The notes under the pieces were generated by a model. That model searched no databases. It worked only from the letters and a program-made list of their open reading frames with translations, and had not been told where the DNA came from. A DNA stretch of 9,885 nucleotides. It comes from Proteobacteria bacterium UBA7821. GTDB lineage: Bacteria; Pseudomonadota; Gammaproteobacteria; Comchoanobacterales; Comchoanobacteraceae. Positions 1-6,255 of the stretch are shown one piece after another. The first letter of the stretch is position 1. Each line of letters begins with the position of its first letter. The stretch spans positions 1 through 9,885 of the forward strand of contig DLBP01000070.1 in NCBI GenBank assembly GCA_002480165.1, in the 5' to 3' direction. The translations under genes were made by a program, and so were the position numbers.

Positions 1-1
1 A

Positions 2-952
2 AATCTTCACCTAGGAAATTATCTAGGTGCTGTAAAGCGATTTGTAGAACTTCAGGATGCCAATGCTATGTGCATTTATTGTTTGGTAGATCTCCACGCA
101 ATAACAAATTGGCAAGACCCAAAAGAATTACGCCAAAATACTATTGAGGTAACCGCTGCCTTTTTAGCTTGTGGCTTGCGACAGGAAAATTCGATTATAT
201 TTAATCAAAGTCAGGTCCCAACACACACAGAGTTAGCTTGGATATTTAATTGTGTAACAAGAATGGGATGGTTGAATCGAATGACACAGTTCAAAGACAA
301 AGCTGGGAAAGATAAAGAGAATGCTAGTTCAGGTCTATTTATTTATCCTAATTTAATGGCTGCTGACATACTAGTTTATAAAGCAACACATGTTCCAGTT
401 GGAAATGACCAAAAGCAGCACCTTGAACTAACGCGTGACATCGCTGCGCGTATCAACCACCATTTTGGTGCTGTATTCACCCTTCCAGAACCATACATTA
501 GAAAGAGAGGAGCTCGCATTATGAGCCTCCAGGACCCAGATAAAAAAATGTCTAAGTCCGATCCCAATCACAATAGCTATATTGGCCTAACTGATCAGGA
601 TAGCATTATCAAAAAGAAAATCATGAAAGCCGTTACCGATAGCCAAGCGTCAGTGGTTTCTGATAGCAGTCGGCCTGGTATTCGAAACCTAATCGACCTC
701 TATCAATTACTGAGTCACGACAGCATAGATGCGATTGAACGTCGATATCAACACAGTAGTTACAAACCCTTTAAAGAGGACCTTGCCGACCTGTTAATCA
801 ACTTCCTAAGTCCTATTCGAGAAAAATTTCATGCCATTCGAGATGACCACACTGAGTTGACACGCATCATTACTTCGGGCAATGAGTATGCGCAAGCCCG
901 TGCTCAAACCACATTAGATAGACTCAAAGACAAAACGGGGTTCGCTTTATGA
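2..952 (+). CDS. trpS: tryptophanyl-tRNA synthetase, 5' end missing
   Basis: Class I aminoacyl-tRNA synthetase that charges tRNA-Trp with tryptophan in the cytoplasm. The reading frame is open from base 2, upstream of the first ATG at 68, and begins inside the HIGH-type signature (LHLGNYLGAV), so only about the first 10-15 residues are outside the window; 316 residues remain of a usual 330-340. The KMSKS signature is intact at 545-559, followed by the usual SDPN. The segments VDLHAIT, MTQFKDKAGKD, LMAADIL and VPVGNDQKQHLEL are family hallmarks. The stop overlaps the start of sbcB as ATGA, so the two genes are probably co-transcribed and translationally coupled. From memory the AELAWIFNC/GWLNRMTQFKDKAGKDKENAS block looks more like alphaproteobacterial TrpRS than the E. 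coli enzyme. The identity is very sure; the lineage remark is not. Confidence 0.97.
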   Translation, partial: NLHLGNYLGAVKRFVELQDANAMCIYCLVDLHAITNWQDPKELRQNTIEVTAAFLACGLRQENSIIFNQSQVPTHTELAWIFNCVTRMGWLNRMTQFKDKAGKDKENASSGLFIYPNLMAADILVYKATHVPVGNDQKQHLELTRDIAARINHHFGAVFTLPEPYIRKRGARIMSLQDPDKKMSKSDPNHNSYIGLTDQDSIIKKKIMKAVTDSQASVVSDSSRPGIRNLIDLYQLLSHDSIDAIERRYQHSSYKPFKEDLADLLINFLSPIREKFHAIRDDHTELTRIITSGNEYAQARAQTTLDRLKDKTGFAL

Positions 953-2415
953 CACAATCTAAAACCTGGAACGAGGGTGATACGATTATCTGGTATGACC
1001 TAGAAACCTCTGGTATCAATAAAGCATTTGATCAACCCGTGCAATTTGCAGCGATTAAGACAACCACATCTCTTGAAGTGCTTGACACGTTCAATTTCGA
1101 TATTGCTTTAACGGCTGATGTTGTTCCATGCCCCGATGCCCTCTTAGTTCACCAAATCCCTGTCACACATCGACCAACTGCGATTTCACAAAACATAGCC
1201 ATTGAGAAAATCCATCACATCATGAACAGCCCCAATACCATCAACTGTGGTTACAACAATTTAAGGTTTGATGACGAGTTTCTGAGGTTTTGTTTCTACA
1301 AACACCTGTATCACCCCTATACCCACCAGTATTCCAATGGCTGTAAACGCTTTGATCTCTACCCGGCAGTGGTCTATTACTACTTATTTGCCCATGACAG
1401 TCTGACATGGCCTGCGATCGACAACCGCGTCAGCTTGAAGCTTGAAAACCTAGCAAGGCACAACCTTCCTCCCATTGAGGGTCAAGCGCATGACGCATTG
1501 GTTGATGTAAAAATGACCATCGGTTTAGCCAAGAAAATGATGGAAAATAGTGACGCCTGGCCAACAGTTGTTGGTTTTTTTGATAAAAACCAAGACATGC
1601 ATACCAGCAGTCAGCTACCATTTCTTCAAGCAGGCAGAAAAAGCCACTGCATGGGGCTATTAATTGATTCTAGCTTTGGCTTAAAGCAAGACTTTTCATC
1701 AATCTGCGTCTCGCTGGGCCGGCATCAACATTATAAGAACCAATCAGTCTGGTTGAAGCTGGACACACACCCCTTGGAAACATTTGAAAATGAAGCCGAC
1801 TTTTTCCGCGTCATTGTCAAAAAAAAATGGGGGGAGCCTCCGTTTCTTCTACAACCAGAGCATGCAACACAACTGTCGTCCAATGAAACGAAGCAGCAGA
1901 TGTTGGAACACAATATGGCCTGGATCGACCAAAATCCAGATCGGTTCGACCGCATCATACAGTCTCACACATCATCGAGCTACCCAACGCATAATCAAGT
2001 TGACCTCGATGCCAAACTGTATGACACGCCTTTTTTCACATCACTAGAAGAAGACATTTGCCAACAGTTTCATGTTGCCCCGCCCAAAGCCAAAGCTTCT
2101 CTAATCAACCAAATCGCTCATCCAACTCTAAAAGAGCAAGGCGAGCGCTACTTATTTCGCTATCACCCAGAAGTACTCCACCTAATCGACAGCCCATCGC
2201 TTGAAGATTATCGCCACAAACTACTTCATATCGATTCATCACCGATAAAAGATCATTTGGGCCAAGAAAAAAGGACTCCCTCTGCATGCTTAGAGCGGAT
2301 TGAAGCCATTTCACACGAAAGATCCCTAACCGACCTTGAAAAGAAAAGACTGCGTGAGCTAGAGATCTATGTGTATGATCATTTTATCCGCCCACTTGAA
2401 GACAATGAAAGCTGA
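949..2415 (+). CDS. sbcB: exodeoxyribonuclease I
   Basis: 3'-5' single-strand DNA exonuclease of the DnaQ-like (DEDDh) superfamily, acting in recombination, mismatch repair and removal of 3' tails. At 488 aa it is close to the E. coli enzyme (475 aa). The catalytic set is complete: D17 and E19 in WYDLETSG, D108 in YNNLRFDDE, and H181 and D186 in the AHDALVDV exo III motif. The ExoI C-terminal region is recognisable by VDLDAKLYDTPFF near residue 350 and the helical tail ending in YVYDHFI. The ATG lies within the trpS stop (4-bp overlap) with no strong ribosome site of its own, which suggests coupling. A run of nine A followed by T and six G (1819-1834) sits inside the gene. The last 37 bp overlap, antisense, the 3' end of a small minus-strand gene. 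Confidence 0.96.
   Translation: MTQSKTWNEGDTIIWYDLETSGINKAFDQPVQFAAIKTTTSLEVLDTFNFDIALTADVVPCPDALLVHQIPVTHRPTAISQNIAIEKIHHIMNSPNTINCGYNNLRFDDEFLRFCFYKHLYHPYTHQYSNGCKRFDLYPAVVYYYLFAHDSLTWPAIDNRVSLKLENLARHNLPPIEGQAHDALVDVKMTIGLAKKMMENSDAWPTVVGFFDKNQDMHTSSQLPFLQAGRKSHCMGLLIDSSFGLKQDFSSICVSLGRHQHYKNQSVWLKLDTHPLETFENEADFFRVIVKKKWGEPPFLLQPEHATQLSSNETKQQMLEHNMAWIDQNPDRFDRIIQSHTSSSYPTHNQVDLDAKLYDTPFFTSLEEDICQQFHVAPPKAKASLINQIAHPTLKEQGERYLFRYHPEVLHLIDSPSLEDYRHKLLHIDSSPIKDHLGQEKRTPSACLERIEAISHERSLTDLEKKRLRELEIYVYDHFIRPLEDNES
1819..1834 (+). other. homopolymer tract inside sbcB
   Basis: Nine A, one T and six G run together, encoding KKKWG around residue 292. Such tracts are prone to polymerase slippage. 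The shifted frame, which is open from 1784 to 2047, would end translation at 2047 and remove the ExoI C-terminal region. The tract itself is seen; slippage is inference. Confidence 0.4.
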
Positions 2416-2621
2416 GATATTCTAACAATCTTTGCTTCATCAATGGTATCGAAAAGCTTTAATAACTTTTGGCACCTAGCTAGAGTCATTGCATTAAACT
2501 CAATGATTTTATTAGAGTGGTTGCGCCGAATAGCCACACGCCCACCACGCCTTATTTCAACAATTCGATAGTCGACTTTTATCGCAAAAACCCTGCGTAC
2601 TACATGTTTAAAACCGATCAT
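2379..2621 (-). CDS. small basic protein of unknown function
   Basis: I do not recognise this 80-aa protein (MIGFKHVVRR to LSSSGRIK). It is rich in Arg and Lys, with a likely beta-strand-rich N-terminal half (IKVDYRIVEIRRGGRVAIRR) and a helix around residues 45-70 (LARCQKLLKLFDTIDEAKIV). It has no membrane segment or Cys pair. The ATG at 2621 is chosen because AGGAG lies at 2632-2628, six bases upstream. The frame can also be extended to a GTG at 2651 (90 aa), which has a poorer ribosome site. It fills most of the 387-bp space between sbcB and the regulator, overlaps the sbcB end by 37 bp tail-to-tail, and is divergent from the regulator, so the two may share a control region. The ribosome site favours a real gene; homologues would be needed to be sure. 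Confidence 0.5.
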   Translation of the reverse strand: MIGFKHVVRRVFAIKVDYRIVEIRRGGRVAIRRNHSNKIIEFNAMTLARCQKLLKLFDTIDEAKIVRISQLSLSSSGRIK

Positions 2622-2627
2622 CCACTG

Positions 2628-2632
2628 CTCCT
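2628..2632 (-). promoter_or_regulatory. Shine-Dalgarno that sets the start of the small minus-strand gene
   Basis: On the minus strand this reads AGGAG, six bases ahead of the ATG at 2621. It is one of the better ribosome sites in the window and is the main reason to treat the 80-aa frame as a gene and to prefer the ATG over the upstream GTG. Confidence 0.5.
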
Positions 2633-2737
2633 GAAAAACATTTAAAATCACTTTTGCCTACACTATTCAACACCCCTGTGGTACATTGAATTGTGTTTTT
2701 GGCTAACTAAGCCGATACGCGTTAAATTTACACCAAA

Positions 2738-2767
2738 AAAGCGCTTTATCATAGAGACATGCGCTTT
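2738..2767. promoter_or_regulatory. candidate operator: palindrome plus direct repeat
   Basis: AAAGCGCTTT (2738-2747) is a perfect 10-bp palindrome. Its right part, GCGCTTT, recurs at 2761-2767 exactly 20 bp away, about two helical turns, on the same face of DNA. Both lie 36-65 bp before the start of the XRE/S24 regulator, in the divergent space shared with the minus-strand gene. A near-consensus TATCAT (2747-2752) lies between the copies, with a TTTACA (2727-2732) only 14 bp upstream, which is short for a sigma-70 promoter. Autoregulation by the downstream regulator would be typical of the family but is inferred. Confidence 0.35.
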
Positions 2768-2802
2768 CATTTTTGTAAGACATCGACCAAAAGGGCAGTC
2801 AA

Positions 2803-3474
2803 ATGAACCAGAGCACACATCATCCGTCATCACGAGAGGCAAGGGCTATGCGGCTCAAAAAATTAAGAAAGATGACGCAACTATCCAGGAAGGATTTTTG
2901 TGACAAATACAACATGAGTTCTGGCACATTACAAAACTGGGAGACAGCACGATTTGGTGGATTAACAGAGAAAGGTGCCAGATTGATCATCACGTTCTTA
3001 AAACAAGAAAATATCATTTGCTCTTTTGAATGGCTGATGTTCCAAGCGGGTCAACCACCCAAACTAACCCACACAAGCCACCCACCATCACAGAACAAGC
3101 CCGCTCCCCAAGGCTCCGATATCATTCATGAAATCAACTACTTTTACAAACTACATGCCACCTCTTTTCATACCGTCATCCAAGATGATAGTATGGAGCC
3201 CGTTTTTAAGAAAGGGTGGACTGTTTGTGGCGAAAAATATGACAGAAGCGTCTGGTATAAAGTAACCCACCAAGATTGCATTGTCCAACTAACCAATCGT
3301 GACCCAATCGTCCGCCATGTTAGACCCACTCAACAGGATACGAGAACACTCGAGCTAATTGCTCTCAACCCATACTCAAACTGTGCATTCAAGCAGGTCA
3401 TAACCGACCAAATTGATTTCATAGCACCGATTATATGGACACGACACAATTGGCAACCCAACCATGACGTCTAA
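2803..3474 (+). CDS. XRE-type regulator with degenerate S24/LexA-like C-terminal domain
   Basis: Predicted DNA-binding transcription regulator, 223 aa. Residues about 16-65 form a helix-turn-helix (RLKKLRKMTQLSRKDFCDKYNMSSGTLQNWETARFGGLTEKGA). A Pro/Ser-rich linker (about 84-106) leads to an S24-like fold with DDSMEPVFKKGW around S130 and a late LIALNPYSN motif. S130 matches the position of the nucleophile Ser of LexA/CI-type autoproteases, but the partner Lys position appears to be R171 (IVRHVR), so self-cleavage is probably lost and the domain may serve only in dimerisation or ligand sensing. The ATG at 2803 has AAGGG seven bases upstream; ATG 2848 is an alternative, but it would drop the REARA lead-in that I associate with the family. 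The gene overlaps hemC by 11 bp, so it is coupled to haem biosynthesis. The direct target is unknown. Confidence 0.85.
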   Translation: MNQSTHHPSSREARAMRLKKLRKMTQLSRKDFCDKYNMSSGTLQNWETARFGGLTEKGARLIITFLKQENIICSFEWLMFQAGQPPKLTHTSHPPSQNKPAPQGSDIIHEINYFYKLHATSFHTVIQDDSMEPVFKKGWTVCGEKYDRSVWYKVTHQDCIVQLTNRDPIVRHVRPTQQDTRTLELIALNPYSNCAFKQVITDQIDFIAPIIWTRHNWQPNHDV

Positions 3475-4351
3475 TCACATCAAAGTTGCCACACGCAGTA
3501 GTCCACTTGCACTCAAGCAGGTCGATATCTTTATCAGTCAATGTCACCCAATCAACTTCCCATACACGATCGACATCACTCCGATGGAGTCAGACGGTGA
3601 TTCACCTGAGCACCCCCAAACAACGAAGACACGCTTTGTTAGTGCACTGCAAACTGCCGTTGTCAACCACACAGCAGACGTTGCAGTCCACTCTGCTAAA
3701 GACATGTCGTATCACGAGCACGACGATTTGACCATTGCTGCTTTTCTCCCACGAACCCTTGCACATGATGTGATCGTTTCAAACGTTCCGTTGCCGACCA
3801 ATATGGATCACATCACCCTAGCCACCTCAAGCCCAAGGCGTATCAGCCAACTGCAATACTACACCCCCACCTGGAAGACACAAGCTATCCGTGGTAACTT
3901 GCAAACCCGATTAAATAAACTGTCGACTGACTCTGGTTGTGATGGACTTATTCTAGCCCATGCTGGTATCGATAGACTCGGCTGGCAACACATGGTTCGA
4001 AAAATCTTACCCATTGAGCAGTATGTACCCGCTCCAGGGCAAGGTGTTATCGCGATCGAGTGCGCTAAACGAGACACCAAACTGTGCCAGGCTCTTGGGA
4101 AGCTCAACCATCAAGAAACCCAACACTGTATTGCCATAGAAAGAGCAATGGCCAAGTATTTACAGGCTGACTGTGAGACACCGTTCGGCTGCCATGCTTT
4201 CCTAGACCACGGCCAAACGCATCTGGCTCTCTATTGGGAGCATTCACCCGCTGTGATTTTTGTAGATCAAATAGCTTTACCGACACCACACTCGAAACAA
4301 CTGGTCAAACACATGCTTTCTCAGCTGGCATCCAAAGGGATTAAGCTGTGA
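3464..4351 (+). CDS. hemC: porphobilinogen deaminase (hydroxymethylbilane synthase), divergent
   Basis: Cytoplasmic enzyme that polymerises four porphobilinogen units into hydroxymethylbilane in haem biosynthesis. At 295 aa it is somewhat shorter than E. coli HemC (313). Seen in order: VATRSSPLALKQV at the N-terminus (Arg of the substrate-binding set), ADVAVHSAKDM with the catalytic Asp, TSSPRR (usually TSSLRR), IRGNLQTRLNKL, APGQGVIAIE, and C237 in ADCETPFGC, the attachment Cys of the dipyrromethane cofactor. The usual GGKGxF loop before the VHSxKD block is reduced to KTRF, and SPRR replaces SLRR, so this copy is divergent but keeps its key residues. It overlaps the upstream regulator by 11 bp and the downstream acyltransferase by 4 bp. 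hemD, the common neighbour, is not next to it. Confidence 0.94.
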   Translation: MTSNHIKVATRSSPLALKQVDIFISQCHPINFPYTIDITPMESDGDSPEHPQTTKTRFVSALQTAVVNHTADVAVHSAKDMSYHEHDDLTIAAFLPRTLAHDVIVSNVPLPTNMDHITLATSSPRRISQLQYYTPTWKTQAIRGNLQTRLNKLSTDSGCDGLILAHAGIDRLGWQHMVRKILPIEQYVPAPGQGVIAIECAKRDTKLCQALGKLNHQETQHCIAIERAMAKYLQADCETPFGCHAFLDHGQTHLALYWEHSPAVIFVDQIALPTPHSKQLVKHMLSQLASKGIKL

Positions 4352-5193
4352 TAATAGCTGGCATTCATGTGATCCGGCGACTGCTATTTGTCGTGGCTCT
4401 CATACTGAACACTCTAATCATACCCGGGGTATTTAACCTCATCAACCTGGTTCCCGTATTGGTGTTTAAAAGAAGTTTTCCAATCGCCTCCAACACATAC
4501 TACCTTTGGTCTAAAATTAACGCCTGGATCTTGTTTAGGCTACACCCTTGTCAATGGGAACTACCGAATGTCGACAACTATCATCAGCAACACTCTATCA
4601 TTATCAGCAACCATAAATCCTGGCTTGATATCTTAATTATATCCTCTTTATTACAGCCCAAAATGCCGATTATTTTTTTTGTCATGAAGTCTAGTTTAAA
4701 ATGGTCTCTGCCAATGATTGGGTTTAGCTCTTATCTCTTCGGCTACCCCATGTTTTCTCGACCGTCATACCAGGCAATTAAACACAATCCGGCACTAGCT
4801 CAGGCAGACATCACCGCTCTTAAAGTATCCTTTAATCGCACCAAGCCATATCAGTGTTATTGCTTATTCCCAGAAGGTACCAGAATTAACCGAATAGACC
4901 GCGTACTGGGCCCACCAAAATACACAGCGTTGGCAAACCTGATTAACTTAATGCGTCAACAGAACCAACCATTTAACATCATTGATATTGATATCGTCTA
5001 CCCCAAACATCAAGCCAGCTTATCCGAGTTCATCACCCAATCAACTCGCATGAAAATCCAGCTAACTCAACTGGATTCTTCCTCATTTCCAGATACTCAA
5101 CGATACGAAACAGATATCGCCAGCCGAGGAAAATTTCAACGTTACTTTAAGCGTTACTGGCAACAGAAAGCACAGAGAATGACTTTGTCATAA
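4348..5193 (+). CDS. membrane 1-acyl-glycerol-3-phosphate-type acyltransferase (PlsC/YihG family)
   Basis: Inner-membrane acyltransferase, 281 aa, probably moving an acyl chain onto a lysophospholipid. A hydrophobic segment at residues about 8-40 should anchor it. The acyltransferase signatures are visible: SNHKSWLD (the HX4D pair H89 and D94), KSSLKWSLPMIG (motif II, 114-125) and FPEGTR (motif III, 174-179). The overall shape and length resemble YihG and other LCLAT-like proteins more than compact PlsC, which is about 240 aa. The start is GTG, within the hemC stop (GTGA, 4-bp overlap), with AAGGGA at 4335-4340 seven bases upstream, so translation probably follows hemC. The exact acyl donor and acceptor cannot be read from the sequence. 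Confidence 0.88.
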   Translation: MIIAGIHVIRRLLFVVALILNTLIIPGVFNLINLVPVLVFKRSFPIASNTYYLWSKINAWILFRLHPCQWELPNVDNYHQQHSIIISNHKSWLDILIISSLLQPKMPIIFFVMKSSLKWSLPMIGFSSYLFGYPMFSRPSYQAIKHNPALAQADITALKVSFNRTKPYQCYCLFPEGTRINRIDRVLGPPKYTALANLINLMRQQNQPFNIIDIDIVYPKHQASLSEFITQSTRMKIQLTQLDSSSFPDTQRYETDIASRGKFQRYFKRYWQQKAQRMTLS

Positions 5194-5214
5194 AAAACCT
5201 CAGCAAAACCTTAG
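5194..5214 (+). repeat. tandem imperfect 11-bp repeat
   Basis: AAAACCTCAG (5194-5203) and AAAACCTTAG (5205-5214) differ at one of ten bases and are spaced 11 bp apart, one helical turn. They begin right after the acyltransferase stop and lie just upstream of the -10-like element of yqgE. They could be a regulator site or chance; nothing else supports a function. Confidence 0.3.
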
Positions 5215-5219
5215 ATTCT

Positions 5220-5244
5220 GGTCTATACTATCAACAAGAAGGAG
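5220..5244 (+). promoter_or_regulatory. putative promoter -10 and strong ribosome site of yqgE
   Basis: TATACT at 5224-5229 is a good -10, sitting in GTCTATACTA, a 10-mer that recurs exactly before the 259-aa gene at 6219-6228. No convincing -35 is seen at the right distance (5201-5206 reads CAGCAA). AAGGAG at 5239-5244, nine bases before the ATG, is the best ribosome site in the window. The predicted transcript start falls near 5236, which leaves a very short leader. Confidence 0.45.
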
Positions 5245-5253
5245 AATTAGAAC

Positions 5254-5808
5254 ATGCACGACATCGACATATCTAACTTAAAGAGTAAAATATTGATTGC
5301 CAGCCCGCAAATCCCGGCTAATAGTATTTTTTTTCAAAGTGTTCTCTATATCTACAGACAGACTCAAGAGGCCACGATTGGGGTGATCATCAATCGACCG
5401 ATTCAAATTAGTGCTAAGGACTTCCTGGTGAGCATAGGTCTTGATAACCGTCTAGGGCAGCATAACCATCAACTTGAAATACTTATTGGTGGGCCTAACG
5501 AAAAAGAATCCGGTTTTATCTTATACCAAGACAAAGACACGCTAGATATATCAGTATCGAGTTCTCTGAATATGTTCCAGGATATCGTTGTGGGAAAAGG
5601 GCCTGACCGAGCCCAAGTTTTTTTAGGCTATTGTGTCTGGGAGAGTGATGGCCTCCTGGATGAGATCAACCATAACTACTGGTTGATCAGTACGCTAAAA
5701 AGCGATATATTATTCGATGTTGAATACTCACAACGCTGGGAAAAGTCTCTTGAAAAACTTGGCATTTCGCCACAGGAAATCACATCCGGTTACAATGGAA
5801 ACTGCTAA
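5254..5808 (+). CDS. yqgE: YqgE/AlgH family protein
   Basis: A conserved cytoplasmic protein of 184 aa, usual length for the family. AlgH was described as an alginate regulator in Pseudomonas, but its biochemical role is not settled. Family blocks in order: SKILIASPQIPANSIFFQSVLYIY, the IGVIINRPI loop, LIGGPNEKESGFILY, and VFLGYCVWESDGLLDEINHNYWL. The ATG at 5254 is fixed by AAGGAG nine bases upstream. The 3' end overlaps ruvX by 14 bp, and this yqgE-ruvX order is widespread in Gammaproteobacteria, which supports both calls. The 60-bp gap upstream carries a promoter-like element, so the pair may be transcribed apart from the acyltransferase. Confidence 0.94.
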   Translation: MHDIDISNLKSKILIASPQIPANSIFFQSVLYIYRQTQEATIGVIINRPIQISAKDFLVSIGLDNRLGQHNHQLEILIGGPNEKESGFILYQDKDTLDISVSSSLNMFQDIVVGKGPDRAQVFLGYCVWESDGLLDEINHNYWLISTLKSDILFDVEYSQRWEKSLEKLGISPQEITSGYNGNC

Positions 5809-6202
5809 TCCTAATCCACTCATTCTATGCTTTGACTATGGCCTCAAGTACATAGGTGTTGCCACTGGTAGAACGGCCTACACGATCACTCAACAGCCGA
5901 CGCTTAAGCACCCACTATCCAATCAGGAGCTCAATTCCATCCTATCAAAGCACCGTGCGGATAGAATTGCGGTTGGCTATCCATTAAATATGGATGGGTC
6001 TCGCCAAACCATGACACAGCATGTTGATGACTTTATTAAAAGGCTCAAGAAACTCCAGTCACAACCCATCGACTTAGTCGATGAGCGACTAACCACATAT
6101 GAAGCCAAAAGACGCCTAAATCAGCATCAAGGAGACTGGAATAAGGTTAACGCAACCGCAGCCCAAGTCATTCTCGAGCAGTGGTTTTATGAACACTGTT
6201 GA
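5795..6202 (+). CDS. ruvX: YqgF/RuvX, RNase H-like Holliday junction resolvase homologue (16S rRNA 5' maturation)
   Basis: RNase H-fold nuclease homologue; in E. coli YqgF is implicated in processing the 16S rRNA 5' end. At 135 aa from the ATG at 5795 it matches the usual 135-140. The ATG inside the yqgE end is preferred over upstream in-frame starts because residues before MET-ANPNPLI are not family-like. There is no good ribosome site, so coupling to yqgE is likely. Motifs: CFDYGLKYIGVATG (D14), VGYPLNMDGS, VDERLTT and NATAAQVILEQWF. In the last motif the residue that is normally Asp (compare VDSASAVIILE in E. coli) is N119 (codon AAC). That Asp is the third acidic metal-ligand position in the fold, so activity may be altered. 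The stop codon is part of the -35 box of the next promoter. Confidence 0.93.
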   Translation: METANPNPLILCFDYGLKYIGVATGRTAYTITQQPTLKHPLSNQELNSILSKHRADRIAVGYPLNMDGSRQTMTQHVDDFIKRLKKLQSQPIDLVDERLTTYEAKRRLNQHQGDWNKVNATAAQVILEQWFYEHC

Positions 6203-6227
6203 AAAAATGTAGGACTGTGTCTATACT
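6199..6227 (+). promoter_or_regulatory. sigma-70-like promoter of the 259-aa unknown gene
   Basis: TTGAAA (6199-6204), 17-bp spacer, TATACT (6222-6227). The -35 box includes the TGA stop of ruvX (6200-6202). The -10 lies in GTCTATACTA, shared with the yqgE leader. The predicted transcript start is near 6234, about 22 bases before the chosen ATG. Confidence 0.65.
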
Positions 6228-6242
6228 AGCCAAGTAGAAAGT

Positions 6243-6246
6243 GGAG
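6243..6246 (+). promoter_or_regulatory. ribosome site that decides the start of the 259-aa gene
   Basis: GGAG, nine bases ahead of ATG 6256. It lies downstream of the GTG at 6241 in the same frame, so it supports the ATG and argues against the GTG as the start. Confidence 0.55.
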
Positions 6247-6255
6247 TATTCCGAA

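Noticed and set aside
1784..2047. 87-codon + strand frame inside sbcB
   Set aside because: A shadow of sbcB in another frame; mentioned only because slippage at 1819-1834 could enter it.
2451..2480. AAAAG...CTTTT pairing after sbcB as a terminator
   Set aside because: A weak A/T stem without a U tract, lying inside the small minus-strand gene.
2703..2713. GGCT/AGCC short hairpin upstream of the regulator
   Set aside because: A four-base stem is too short to be meaningful.
2691..2903. 70-codon frame overlapping the regulator start
   Set aside because: It covers the control region and runs into the regulator in another frame; no ribosome site and composition unlike a protein.
5717..5794. Upstream extension of ruvX to ATG 5717
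   Set aside because: The extra 26 residues lie over the yqgE coding end and are not family-like; the family begins about where ATG 5795 places it.
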